NCBI GenBank assembly: GCA_900766865.1
Contig: CAAFXA010000521.1
Coordinates: forward strand, 1-21,793
DNA length: 21,793 bases
Reading direction: 5' to 3'
Source of the DNA: an uncultured Akkermansia sp.
GTDB taxonomy: Bacteria > Verrucomicrobiota > Verrucomicrobiia > Verrucomicrobiales > Akkermansiaceae
The notes below the pieces were generated by a model that saw only the letters and a program-made list of their open reading frames with translations, made no database searches and was not told the origin of the DNA. A program made the translations under genes and the position numbers. This document shows positions 7,338 through 15,059 of the stretch, piece after piece. Every line of letters starts with the position of its first letter. Positions within the stretch are counted from its first letter, which is position 1.

Positions 7338-8981
7338 ATGGTGAGTCGTAGTTTCAGAGCAGAGGAAAGCCGCGCGCGTTATTGGACGCAGCAGGCGGTG
7401 GAGTTGTGCTCCGAGATTGACGATGAATCTCTTAATGAACTGATTCTCCCTGTTGAAGAAGCTCAGAAGGCGCTCGATCGCGACCGCCGCGTCATGGTGA
7501 TTGGCGGGGAAAAATGCGGTAAGTCATCCCTCCTGGCTGCAGTGGCCGGTTGCCAGCTTGTAGCCACAACGCCGCTTACAGGTGATTATGTGTGCTGGCG
7601 CTATCGTTCCACAGATGGCGACTGCACGGCCTCCCGTTTCATCATGCAGGATGAGCTCGAAGGGCTGGAGATGGTAGATACTGCAAACTGTGCGGATGAG
7701 GGGGTGGCTGAAACAGTGCGCCGCCTCATGAAAGGTGCCGATGTCGTGATAGCGGTTGTCGATGCCCGCGCTGCGGAAGCCTCCCCTGTGTGGTCTGTGC
7801 TGGCGACGTTGCCCGAAACCCGCAAGCCCGCGTGCCTGGTGGCTCTTTCCTATGCAGATACCCTGAGCGCTGGCGAAGAGCAGTCCCTCAAGGAGCGCCT
7901 GAAGGAGCATGCCCGTACGCATACAGGCAGCCCGCTGCCGCTTTACTCCGTCAGCCCGCACCGCGGCGCCGCTGCACTGGAAACCTTTATCCTGCGCGTA
8001 CAGGAGGCTCTGGACGAGCCTAATGGCGTGCGCTCAGCCATTCGTCACCTGGTGGAATGTGGCAAGGAACTCGTGCGCAGGCAGGGCTCTGTTCTCGTGG
8101 CTCGAGAGCATGCCGCCCGCACCAACAGCGGGTTCCTGGCCGGTATTGAGCAGGAGATAGACTGCTTCTTGGAGCGCCAGCGCTCCGGGGTGAAGCAGTG
8201 CGTGGAAGCATATTCCGAATCCGCCATGCAGGCGCTGCCCACCACCCTGCAGAAGCTTCGCGCCGCCCTGGGGTGGTTCCTTTCTCCTGTTACACTCCTG
8301 CGTATGGAAGGCATGGGTGTGGGCACTGAAAAGTTATACTACGGCACACTGCGGGATGAAATCCTGACCCGCCAGGAGGATAGTGATATGAGCTTTGTGC
8401 TCTCCTGCATGGGGCACTGGCAGAGTGTGCGCCCCCGCATGAAAAAATCGCTGGAATGCGAAATAGGCGATTTCCCTGCGGATGAGCTCAAGAATGAGCT
8501 GGAGGAGCTGCGCATGCGCATGGGGCGCTCGCTCTACGCCCCCTTTACTGCGCTCAAGCTGCGTACTGCGTATAGCAAGGTATTCCAGAGCAATGTGTGG
8601 TGGATGTGCATTTGCTGTGCGCTGATTTGCATCTTCCTCTTCATTGCCGGTGTACTGGGTGGCATTGGCTTCGACCTTCTGGCTATGGCTGGCCTGGTAT
8701 TGGCCGCAGGTGTGTGGGGGCTGGGCACTGTTGCGCATCTGGTAATTTCTCGCAGCATCTGCCGGGAGATTTCCCTCCTGTCGCTCAACCTGCAGGATGA
8801 GCTGAAGAGCACCGTGGGAGAGGCTATTGAGAACCTGCTCGTCTGCCGTGTTGCTGCATACCGCCGCCTCTACACCGCTCCGCGCGAAAAGGTGGCCTAT
8901 CAGGAGTCTACTCTCAAGCCCCTCCAACAGCAGCAGAAGGATATTAATATGCAGTTGAACGCCGCTGCGCCGAGAGTTTGA
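7338..8981 (+). CDS. Dynamin-like membrane GTPase, divergent
   Basis: A 547-residue protein with an N-terminal GTPase domain and two C-terminal membrane segments, the layout of bacterial dynamin-like proteins and related membrane GTPases. The P-loop GGEKCGKSS is at residues 56-64, a Thr-rich switch I candidate ATTPLTGD at 76-83, and switch II reads DTAN at 114-117 rather than DxPG. VIAVVDAR follows at 137-144. The base-specificity motif N/TKxD is degenerate; SYAD at 171-174 sits in its place. A long, mostly helical region (about 210-415) leads to hydrophobic segments near 420-441 and 446-470, then a C-terminal helix rich in Gln. Likely work is membrane remodelling or stress protection, but this is inferred from architecture only. 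Start chosen from the promoter position. Confidence 0.7.
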   Translation: MVSRSFRAEESRARYWTQQAVELCSEIDDESLNELILPVEEAQKALDRDRRVMVIGGEKCGKSSLLAAVAGCQLVATTPLTGDYVCWRYRSTDGDCTASRFIMQDELEGLEMVDTANCADEGVAETVRRLMKGADVVIAVVDARAAEASPVWSVLATLPETRKPACLVALSYADTLSAGEEQSLKERLKEHARTHTGSPLPLYSVSPHRGAAALETFILRVQEALDEPNGVRSAIRHLVECGKELVRRQGSVLVAREHAARTNSGFLAGIEQEIDCFLERQRSGVKQCVEAYSESAMQALPTTLQKLRAALGWFLSPVTLLRMEGMGVGTEKLYYGTLRDEILTRQEDSDMSFVLSCMGHWQSVRPRMKKSLECEIGDFPADELKNELEELRMRMGRSLYAPFTALKLRTAYSKVFQSNVWWMCICCALICIFLFIAGVLGGIGFDLLAMAGLVLAAGVWGLGTVAHLVISRSICREISLLSLNLQDELKSTVGEAIENLLVCRVAAYRRLYTAPREKVAYQESTLKPLQQQQKDINMQLNAAAPRV

Positions 8982-9050
8982 TGTCGGGAGTTGGTGCTTT
9001 TATGTTTGAAGTGCCGTTTGCCTCGCAAGCAAAGCGTGCTAAGCTTCCAT

Positions 9051-9075
9051 TTCGTTCTTCGTAACTCGTCCTTCC
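9051..9075. repeat. Short dispersed repeat, copy A (partner at 15060-15083)
   Basis: In the gap between the convergent GTPase and nrdG genes. TCGTTCTTC here, followed by AACTCGTCCTTC, matches the reverse complement of 15060-15083 (TCGTTCTTC, AATTCGACCTTC) at about 19 of 23 positions by eye. The rest of the 107-bp gap (8982-9088) has an AGC-rich stretch, CGCAAGCAAAGCG at 9024-9036, and no clear terminator for either gene. Confidence 0.45.
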
Positions 9076-9088
9076 AGACGTCCTTTTG

Positions 9089-9793
9089 TTACTTGCCTCG
9101 GTCTTCCGGGAAGTTGCGGTAGCCGATGGGCAGGGGGGAATGGTGGTCGAGCAGGCCGCGGTCGTAGCGGCGGGTGGGTGGCTTCATGTTGCCGATGGTA
9201 GGCACGCCTGTAAAGAAATATTGCAGGTAATAGGTGCCGTTGTAGCCCAGAGCATGGGCTTCGCGTATCATTTGGAGGATGTCGGCTTCATCCAGCAAAT
9301 CCGGGTGAACTGTGGTACGGATTTCGTACGGAAGCCCGGAGGCCTGGAGCAGCTGTAATGATTGTGAGAATCGCTCGAAGAGCACATGCCCGCCCGGTAA
9401 CTGCCAGCTGCGGGTGGAGGGCATCTTGTTGTCCATAGCCACATAGTCGATGAGCTTCTGCTCCAGCAGAGCTGCCACAACTTGTGGGTTGCTGCCGTTG
9501 GTGTCGATTTTCACCAGATAACCCATGGCCTTAATTTTACGGCACAGGTCGGGCAGTCCGGGCTGCAGTGTAATCTCCCCGCCGGAGAGCACCACGGCAT
9601 CCAGGAATCCGGCGCGCTCGCGCAGGAACTCCATCTCGTCCATCTGAGTGGTGTTTTTCTCCGTTACCAGCTCCGGGTTGTAGCAGTAGGGACAGCGCAG
9701 GTTGCACCCGTTGAACCACATGATACAGGCCGCCTTTCGGGGGTAATCCAGAAAGGTGAGCGGGGTGATATCTACCGGGTGACGATGCGACAT
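9089..9793 (-). CDS. nrdG: Anaerobic ribonucleotide reductase activase (NrdG, radical SAM)
   Basis: A 234-residue radical SAM enzyme expected to place the glycyl radical on the NrdD tail. The [4Fe-4S]-binding CNLRCPYC (Cys30, Cys34, Cys37) is clear, as are LSGGEITLQPGL and IDTNGSNP downstream, which fits the second NrdG type (NrdG2) rather than the short E. coli type. The frame extends 12 codons further upstream to a TTG, but the ATG at 9793 precedes the conserved DITPLTFLDYPRKAAC. Third gene of the nrdD operon, 108 bp after the small glycyl-radical protein. A related pyruvate formate-lyase activase is the only alternative, and context excludes it. Confidence 0.9.
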   Translation of the reverse strand: MSHRHPVDITPLTFLDYPRKAACIMWFNGCNLRCPYCYNPELVTEKNTTQMDEMEFLRERAGFLDAVVLSGGEITLQPGLPDLCRKIKAMGYLVKIDTNGSNPQVVAALLEQKLIDYVAMDNKMPSTRSWQLPGGHVLFERFSQSLQLLQASGLPYEIRTTVHPDLLDEADILQMIREAHALGYNGTYYLQYFFTGVPTIGNMKPPTRRYDRGLLDHHSPLPIGYRNFPEDRGK

Positions 9794-9901
9794 GAGATGG
9801 AGGCGGGAGGAGGTATAAAAACCCCGCAACGGCTCAGAATAGAGCTGGCGCTGTATCTTTTGCCGTTGCAGGGTTGAGACTCTGCAAATGAGTAAAGGTG
9901 A

Positions 9902-10114
9902 TTACTTGAGGATGGCGTCGCAGCCGCAGCCGCAACCGGGCTCCTGGAAGTGGGCGCGCTCCTCGAACTCGCCCTGCTTGCCGGCGTTGAAGGTCTCCAC
10001 CGGGCGGTGGTAGCCCATCACGCGTGTGTAAACGGTGCACTTGGTGCGCTCGTTCTCGTGCTCGGCAAGAATCTGCTCATCAGTCTTTACAACTGGCTTT
10101 ACTTCGGGTTCCAT
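9902..10114 (-). CDS. Separate glycyl-radical tail subunit of anaerobic ribonucleotide reductase
   Basis: A 70-residue protein matching the extreme C-terminus of ordinary single-chain NrdD: ERTKC near 22-26, the glycyl-radical motif RVMGYH with Gly34, then RPVETFNAGKQGEFEERAHF. The large NrdD upstream stops just before this part, so the two should form one enzyme, with the radical glycine supplied in trans for NrdG to activate. Residues 60-66 add GCGCGCD, a dense cysteine tail that could bind metal or work in redox; ordinary NrdD ends before such a tail. It lies 56 nt after nrdD and in another frame with its own ATG, so this is not a simple readthrough product. No Shine-Dalgarno is visible. 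Confidence 0.82.
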   Translation of the reverse strand: MEPEVKPVVKTDEQILAEHENERTKCTVYTRVMGYHRPVETFNAGKQGEFEERAHFQEPGCGCGCDAILK

Positions 10115-10170
10115 GGTGTTTCGGTGTATGGTTAGGAGTTAATATTGTTGTGTTTTGAGTTCACAAGACA

Positions 10171-12282
10171 TCAGAAGAGAGGAAGTTCAGGCTGCTCCTC
10201 GGCGCGTGCTTTGGCGATAAGCTCCTCGTCGCAGAGCGGGCAGTAGTCGTGGCGGCCCTTCAGGTAGCCGTGCTTGTCGCACACGGAGAAGAGCGGGGTC
10301 ACGGTGATGTAGGGCATCTTGAAGTTGGTGAGCACCTTGCGTACGATGTCGCGGCAGGCCTCCGGGGAGGAGATAGCCTCGTTCATGTACATGTGGAACA
10401 CCGTGCCGCCTGTGTAGCAGCACTGCAGCTTGTCCTGCATCTGCAGAGCCTTGAAGAGGTCGTGCGTGTAGCCGGCCGGCAGCTGAGAGCTGTTTGTGTA
10501 ATAGCGGTGGCCGGGGGTACCGGACTGGATGATGTCCGGGTAGCGCTTGAGGTCTTCGCGGGCGAAGCGGTGTGTGGTGCCTTCTGCGGGGGTAGCCTCC
10601 AGGTTGTAGAGGTTGCCGGTCTGCTCCTGGTAGCCACGAATGCGCTCGCGCATGAAGTGCAGCACCTCCTCGGCGAAGGCAATACCCTCGGGGTTGGCAG
10701 TGTTGAGGGTGTCGCCGGAGAAGTTGCGCAGCATTTCGTTGATGCCGTTGAGGCCGATGGTGGAGAAGTGGTTACGCAGGTGCGGCAGGTAACGCTTGGT
10801 GTAGGGGTACAGGCCACGCTGGTAGAGGGTGTTGATGAACACGCGCTTCTTCTCCAGGGTGTCCTTGGCCAGATCCATCAGTTCACCCAGCTTGCTGTAC
10901 ATGAGGTTCTTGTTGCCCTTGTACAGGTAGCCCAGACGTGCCATGTTGATAGTTACCACGCCGATGGAACCGGTCATTTCGGCAGAACCGAACAGACCAC
11001 CACCGCGCTTGAGCAGCTCGCGCAGGTCCAGCTGCAGGCGGCAGCACATGGAGCGCACGGCATCCGGCTTGTAGGCATCCTCATCGATAACGCGGTTGCC
11101 GTTCTCGTCGAACTTGTACTGAGAACCAATGAAGTTCTGGAAATAGGAGGAACCAATCTTGGCTGCGTTCTCGAAGAGCAGCGGCACGTTCTCACCATCC
11201 CAGTCGAAGTCCTCTGTGATGTTCACGGTGGGAATGGGGAAGGTGAAGGGCTGGCCGGTGCTGTCGCCCTCGGTGAGCACTTCGTAGAAAGCACGCTGAA
11301 TCACGTTCATTTCCGGCTGGAAGTGCTTGTAGGTAAGGGCGGTGAGGCTCTCTACACCACGCTCGCGGGCAATGGCCAGCAGCGTCTCGTCCTGCAGACC
11401 CTCAAAGATGTGTGCGCCGCCGGAGAAGGGGCTCTGCTCGCGCAGGTCGCGGGGAACAGTCCAGTCGATGGTCACGTTGGTGAAGGGGCTCTGGCCCCAG
11501 CGGGACGGCACGTTAAGGTTGTAGACGAAGTTGCGCAGGGCCTTCTTGACGGCCTTGTACGGCAGCTGGTCTTTGAAGAGGTAGGGGGAGAGGTAGGTGT
11601 CGAAGGAGCTGAATGCCTGTGCTCCGGCCCACTCGGACTGCAGAATGCCCAGGAAGTTGGCCATCTGGCCCAGAGCTTCGCGGAAGTGCTTGGGCGGGCG
11701 GCTGTTCACGCGGCTGCGCACGCCGTTGAAGCCTTCGTTGAGGAGGTTGCGCAGACTCCAGCCGGCGCAGTAGCCGGTCAGGCAGTCCAGGTCATGAATG
11801 TGGTAGTCGCCGTTGCGGTGGGCAGCGCCTTCCTCCGGGGTGTACACCTGGTCGAGCCAGTAGTTGGCAATCACTTTACCGGCGGTGTTGTTCACAAGAC
11901 CGGCATTGGAGTAGGTGGTGTTGGAGTTGGCCTTAATGCGCCAGTCGGTGTTGCCTACATATTCCTCGATGGTCTGCTTGCAGTCCACCCAGGTGTTGCC
12001 CTGGTACACACCGGCAATCTGTTCGCGCTGCAGCTTGTGCAGGAAGCGGTACTTAATGAAGTTACGGGCGGTCTCAAAGGCGCCCGCGCGCATCAGTTCG
12101 CGTTCAATCGTGTCTTGTACTTTCTCCACCGGCAGGTACTCCTCTTTCTTGAGGGCGTCCAGTACGTTGGCGTATACGAGGGGATTGTACTCCTCCTGGG
12201 AGGCATGGTATGCCTTCTCGATGGCCTGCTGTACTTTGTAGGCCTCGAAGCGTTCGCGTTTTCCGTTGCGCTTGATAATCAT
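10171..12282 (-). CDS. nrdD: Anaerobic ribonucleoside-triphosphate reductase, large chain without glycyl-radical tail
   Basis: Class III ribonucleotide reductase that makes dNTPs without oxygen. An N-terminal ATP-cone (about residues 1-90, from MIIKRNGKRERFEAYKV) provides allosteric control. Core motifs include NSNTTYSNAGL near 119-129, HIHDLDCLTGYC near 161-172 and a run GSIGVVTINMARLGYLYKG later in the barrel. The C-terminus holds the zinc site CxxH plus CxxC (Cys668, His671, Cys681, Cys684) and then ends at ELPLF. The glycyl-radical segment RVxGY that normally follows is missing here and is encoded by the next gene. At 703 residues it is otherwise full length. Upstream are two NrdR boxes and a promoter at 12385-12413 giving a leader of about 95 nt. 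Confidence 0.95.
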   Translation of the reverse strand: MIIKRNGKRERFEAYKVQQAIEKAYHASQEEYNPLVYANVLDALKKEEYLPVEKVQDTIERELMRAGAFETARNFIKYRFLHKLQREQIAGVYQGNTWVDCKQTIEEYVGNTDWRIKANSNTTYSNAGLVNNTAGKVIANYWLDQVYTPEEGAAHRNGDYHIHDLDCLTGYCAGWSLRNLLNEGFNGVRSRVNSRPPKHFREALGQMANFLGILQSEWAGAQAFSSFDTYLSPYLFKDQLPYKAVKKALRNFVYNLNVPSRWGQSPFTNVTIDWTVPRDLREQSPFSGGAHIFEGLQDETLLAIARERGVESLTALTYKHFQPEMNVIQRAFYEVLTEGDSTGQPFTFPIPTVNITEDFDWDGENVPLLFENAAKIGSSYFQNFIGSQYKFDENGNRVIDEDAYKPDAVRSMCCRLQLDLRELLKRGGGLFGSAEMTGSIGVVTINMARLGYLYKGNKNLMYSKLGELMDLAKDTLEKKRVFINTLYQRGLYPYTKRYLPHLRNHFSTIGLNGINEMLRNFSGDTLNTANPEGIAFAEEVLHFMRERIRGYQEQTGNLYNLEATPAEGTTHRFAREDLKRYPDIIQSGTPGHRYYTNSSQLPAGYTHDLFKALQMQDKLQCCYTGGTVFHMYMNEAISSPEACRDIVRKVLTNFKMPYITVTPLFSVCDKHGYLKGRHDYCPLCDEELIAKARAEEQPELPLF

Positions 12283-12329
12283 GACGTGAGAGTCTTTCTT
12301 AGTAAATTGTCTGTGTGCTGCCCGTTTGC

Positions 12330-12353
12330 GGCGGGATTTCTGTGCCTCCCGCC
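12330..12353 (-). promoter_or_regulatory. Hairpin in the nrdD leader
   Basis: GGCGGGA (12330-12336) and TCCCGCC (12347-12353) form a perfect 7-bp stem with a 10-nt loop, 47 nt before the nrdD start. No T tract follows on the minus strand, so a terminator is unlikely. The function is unknown. Confidence 0.4.
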
Positions 12354-12384
12354 TGCGTTCTTGCAGTTTGGGTGAACAGCGCAG

Positions 12385-12413
12385 AATTTAGCACATTTCT
12401 ATCCGTAACGCAA
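12385..12413 (-). promoter_or_regulatory. Candidate nrdD promoter
   Basis: On the minus strand TTGCGT (12408-12413), a 17-bp spacer and TAAATT (12385-12390) with a TGC extended -10. A second candidate, TTTTAA, 17 bp, TAGTAA, would overlap the proximal NrdR box. Either would place the repressor sites at or just upstream of the promoter. Confidence 0.5.
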
Positions 12414-12444
12414 GCAGAAATTTCTTTCTGACACATCTTTTTAT

Positions 12445-12460
12445 TTACTATATATAGGTG
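12445..12460. promoter_or_regulatory. NrdR box, proximal
   Basis: The core CTATATATAG (12448-12457) fits the NrdR consensus acaCwAtATaTwGtgt at all ten core positions. NrdR is the ATP-cone zinc-ribbon repressor of ribonucleotide reductase genes. The site is 163 bp upstream of nrdD; nrdR itself is not in the window. Confidence 0.8.
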
Positions 12461-12476
12461 AGGGGGATTAAAATAT

Positions 12477-12492
12477 ATACTATATATTGTAT
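12477..12492. promoter_or_regulatory. NrdR box, distal
   Basis: The core CTATATATTG (12480-12489) also fits every core position of the NrdR consensus. Its start is 32 bp from that of the proximal box, about three helical turns, the usual spacing of tandem NrdR boxes. Both boxes together make the assignment convincing. Confidence 0.82.
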
Positions 12493-12702
12493 GTTTTCTC
12501 TCATCTTGGATTTAGAAACATTCTAATGGTGTTTTTGTGCTGACAGAGCGCAAAGTCGTTGAGCCAGCGGAGCGGAGGTATGTTGGCCTAATCTCAAGAT
12601 ATGCGGTCTGAGAACGATTTTTGAAAAAAAAGGCCCCAAGATGTGGTGGCTGGAAAATTGAGGAAATGAAGCCTGCTACAGAAAAAATGGGGTAATATGG
12701 CC
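12493..12702. other. Intergenic stretch between the RlmI-type gene and the NrdR boxes
   Basis: I see no gene here. It has an AGCGGAGCGGAGG segment (12566-12578) like cores in other gaps of the window, and an A8 run (12624-12631) that reads as T8 on the minus strand and may contribute to ending the argF-sufE-methyltransferase transcript. A well-formed stem before that run is not evident. Confidence 0.35.
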
Positions 12703-13584
12703 TTAAGTATTGACCCAAAGAGCTTTGAGGTAATCCTCGCCATCGAAATCGAAAGGCATGTCGGAAGCAGTGAGGCGAGCACCCGGTGCACCACTGGCTA
12801 CAAGTTGGCGGAACTGTGCGTGGGAAACCTTGCGGCAATTCGTTGTGCAGAGCAACCATCCGCCGGGGGCGAGGCAGCCAACCGCCTTGGCAACGAGGGT
12901 GCCATAGTCTTTTTCCACGCGCCAGATGCGGCCTTTTTCATCGCGGGAGAAGGTGGGCGGATCCAGCACAATGGCATCGAAGCTGCGTCCCTGTCGGGCA
13001 AAGCGGTCGAGCCAGTGCAGGGTATCGCCCTTGCAGAAGAAGTGCTGCGATGCATCGAGGCCGTTCTGCTCCATATTTTCTCTGCACCAGGTAAGGCAGG
13101 GCTGCGCGAGATCCAGGGTGGTCGTGGTAGCGCCGGCCAGTGCGGCGCAGACGGAAAAAGCGCCGGTGTAAGAGAAAGTGTTGAGCAGGCGCATACCGGG
13201 TTTGCAGAGGCTTCGGACGCGGGCGCGGTTGTCGCGCTGGTCCAGGAAGATGCCCTGCGAGTAGCCTGCGCTCATGTCCATGATGTAGGTAACGCCGTTT
13301 TCCTGAATGGGGAAACGCAGGGGAGCCTCCGGCCCGCAGAGGTGGAGGGGAGCCTCCTTCACGTCTTTATCCAGGCGTTTGAGGTATACGGGGCGTCCGG
13401 TAGCCTCCAGTTGCACCAGCAGGGGGCGAGGAACTGCGGTATCTCGCACCGACACCAGCAGGCGGTCTGCCAGCGCATCAATGAAAATGCCCGGCCACGT
13501 TGTGCCGTCCGACACGCGGTAAGCATTCGTCTGCGGCGGAAGCTTGGCTTCGCGGGCGGCGATGGTATCGGTCAGCGTGGACAT
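12703..13584 (-). CDS. Class I SAM-dependent methyltransferase, RlmI/RlmK-like
   Basis: A 293-residue protein corresponding to the C-terminal two thirds of RlmI-type 23S rRNA m5C methyltransferases. Family features are GIFLDQRDNR near 111-120, the SAM-loop region LLNTFSYTGAFSVCAALAGA near 133-152, TLDLA near 156-160, and the motif DPPTFSR near 208-214. The N-terminal PUA domain of RlmI is missing, so RNA recognition must differ; the ~100 N-terminal residues instead form a short domain with AYRVSDGTTWPGIFIDALAD. Third gene of an operon after argF and sufE, 15 nt after sufE. The RNA target is not known. Confidence 0.82.
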   Translation of the reverse strand: MSTLTDTIAAREAKLPPQTNAYRVSDGTTWPGIFIDALADRLLVSVRDTAVPRPLLVQLEATGRPVYLKRLDKDVKEAPLHLCGPEAPLRFPIQENGVTYIMDMSAGYSQGIFLDQRDNRARVRSLCKPGMRLLNTFSYTGAFSVCAALAGATTTTLDLAQPCLTWCRENMEQNGLDASQHFFCKGDTLHWLDRFARQGRSFDAIVLDPPTFSRDEKGRIWRVEKDYGTLVAKAVGCLAPGGWLLCTTNCRKVSHAQFRQLVASGAPGARLTASDMPFDFDGEDYLKALWVNT

Positions 13585-13599
13585 GGTGGGGGAGGTGAC

Positions 13600-14010
13600 T
13601 CAGGCCAGAGCAGCTGCGGCCTTCTGGATGGTGTTGGCCATGGTGGAGAGAGCGTTGGCACGGGTGGATGCCAGGTGCTCTTTGAGGCCGCATTCGTCCA
13701 GGCGCTTAATGTCGGCGCTCTTGATTTCCTGCGGGCTCAGGCCGCTGAGCAGGCGGATGAAGAGGGCGATGAGGCCTTTTGTGATGAGGGAATCGCTGTC
13801 GGCATGAATCAACATCTTGCCGTCCACCAGCTCGGTGCCTACCCACACACGGCTCTGGCACCCCTTAATCAGGTTGCCGGGTTTGCGGTACTGCTCGGGC
13901 ATGGGCGGGAGCTTGCGCCCGAGGGTGATGATGAAGTCATACTTCTCTGTCCAATCCTCAAAGATGGACATATCTTCCAGCAGCTCCTCTATGCGATCAT
14001 TAAAACTCAT
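13600..14010 (-). CDS. sufE: SufE-family sulfur acceptor
   Basis: A 136-residue cytoplasmic protein that takes persulfide sulfur from a cysteine desulfurase such as SufS and stimulates it during Fe-S cluster assembly. The active Cys51 is in NLIKGCQSRVWV, the family signature, and the length is normal. Other matches are LPPMPEQYRKPGNLI before it and SLITKGLIALFIRLLSG after it. It lies 11 nt after argF and 15 nt before the methyltransferase gene. No suf cluster is nearby, so its desulfurase must be encoded elsewhere. CsdE is a close relative that cannot be excluded. Confidence 0.93.
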   Translation of the reverse strand: MSFNDRIEELLEDMSIFEDWTEKYDFIITLGRKLPPMPEQYRKPGNLIKGCQSRVWVGTELVDGKMLIHADSDSLITKGLIALFIRLLSGLSPQEIKSADIKRLDECGLKEHLASTRANALSTMANTIQKAAAALA

Positions 14011-14021
14011 GGCCTTTCTGC

Positions 14022-14933
14022 TCAGCAGGAGGTTGCGAGGGTGTAGAGAACAGCCTTCTGCGCATGCAGACGGTTCTCGGCCTCGGTGAAGATAATCGGG
14101 GCGTGTGCCTCGAGCACCTCATCGGTAATCTCGTAGCCACGGTAGGCCGGCAGACAGTGGAATACACTGTGGCCGGGTGCTGCCAGCTGCAAGAGCTCGG
14201 CGTTCACCTGGTAGGGGAAGAATGCCTTTTCTTTGGTGCCTTTCTCGGCTTCCTGTCCCATGGAAATCCAGGTATCGGTGTTGATGATGGTGCAGTCGCG
14301 CACGGCTTCGGCTGCATCTGTGGTGCAGATGATGTTCGGGCAATCCAGTGCGGCAAGCGTCTCTGCCTTGGGCAGAGCGTGCTCGGGGCCAGCCAGTGCC
14401 AGTGTGAAGCCCAGGCGCTTGGCTGCCCACATCCAGGAGCGGCCCATGTTGTTGTCCACATCGCCGAGGAAAGAAATCTTCATGTCCTTCCAGGAACCCA
14501 CGCCGTACTTCTCCTCCAGCGTGAGCAGGTCTGCCAGAATCTGGCAGGGGTGCTCCTGGTCTGTGAGGGCGTTGATGGTGGGCAGCTGGGAATAGCGGGC
14601 AAAATCCACCACTTCGTCCTGCCCATAGGTGCGGATGACTGCACCATGAATCATGCGTCCCAGCACACGAGCCGTGTCTTTGATGGGTTCGCCGCGCCCT
14701 AACTGGATGTCGCGCGTGGAAAGGAACATAGGACGACCACCAAGCTCGGAAATACCGACCTCGAAGGAAACACGCGTGCGGGTGGAAGACTTGGAGAAAA
14801 TAAGTGCCCAGGTCTGGCCGGCAAGCGGCTGGGAGCTGTGGTTGCCACGCTCTGCCTTGAGTTTGTGCCCAAGGGCCAGCAGGTTCTGAATCTGCTCGCC
14901 CGTCAATTCTTCGATGGAAAGTAACTGCTTCAT
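14022..14933 (-). CDS. argF: Ornithine carbamoyltransferase
   Basis: Joins carbamoyl phosphate and ornithine to citrulline in arginine synthesis. The 303-residue form has the carbamoyl-phosphate loop SSTRTRVSF (STRTR at 50-54), HPCQILADL at 128-136, DNNMGRSW, the ornithine-binding DTWISMGQE and the C-terminal HCLPAYRGYEIT with the catalytic Cys. These motifs match the standard enzyme, not the N-succinyl- or N-acetylornithine variants. The open frame extends 20 codons upstream to a GTG, but MKQLLSIEELT is the normal N-terminus. First gene of the argF-sufE-methyltransferase operon. No clear promoter was found in front of it. Confidence 0.95.
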   Translation of the reverse strand: MKQLLSIEELTGEQIQNLLALGHKLKAERGNHSSQPLAGQTWALIFSKSSTRTRVSFEVGISELGGRPMFLSTRDIQLGRGEPIKDTARVLGRMIHGAVIRTYGQDEVVDFARYSQLPTINALTDQEHPCQILADLLTLEEKYGVGSWKDMKISFLGDVDNNMGRSWMWAAKRLGFTLALAGPEHALPKAETLAALDCPNIICTTDAAEAVRDCTIINTDTWISMGQEAEKGTKEKAFFPYQVNAELLQLAAPGHSVFHCLPAYRGYEITDEVLEAHAPIIFTEAENRLHAQKAVLYTLATSC

Positions 14934-15059
14934 GGTATGTACCGGCTTGTGGAAGTTAGGAGGGTACCACAGGGACAGCCAGAAGTAAAGCACGGAATGA
15001 GTCAGTTTTTTGCATTTCCGGAAGCTTTGCCTGTGGTATGAAGTGATATAAAGATGGAC

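Noticed and set aside
10115-10170. Programmed frameshift or sequencing frameshift joining the two nrdD parts
   Set aside because: The frames are separated by 56 nt after a proper stop, no slippery sequence is seen, and the second part has its own ATG. A true two-gene split is the simpler reading.
10249-12375. Long plus-strand open frame (708 codons) opposite nrdD
   Set aside because: It mirrors nrdD, is extremely rich in Val, Gly and His, and has no domain. It is an antisense artefact of biased codon use.
12512-12859. Minus-strand open frame overlapping the end of the RlmI-type gene
   Set aside because: It runs out of frame through the 3' end of a recognised gene into non-coding DNA and has no features of its own.
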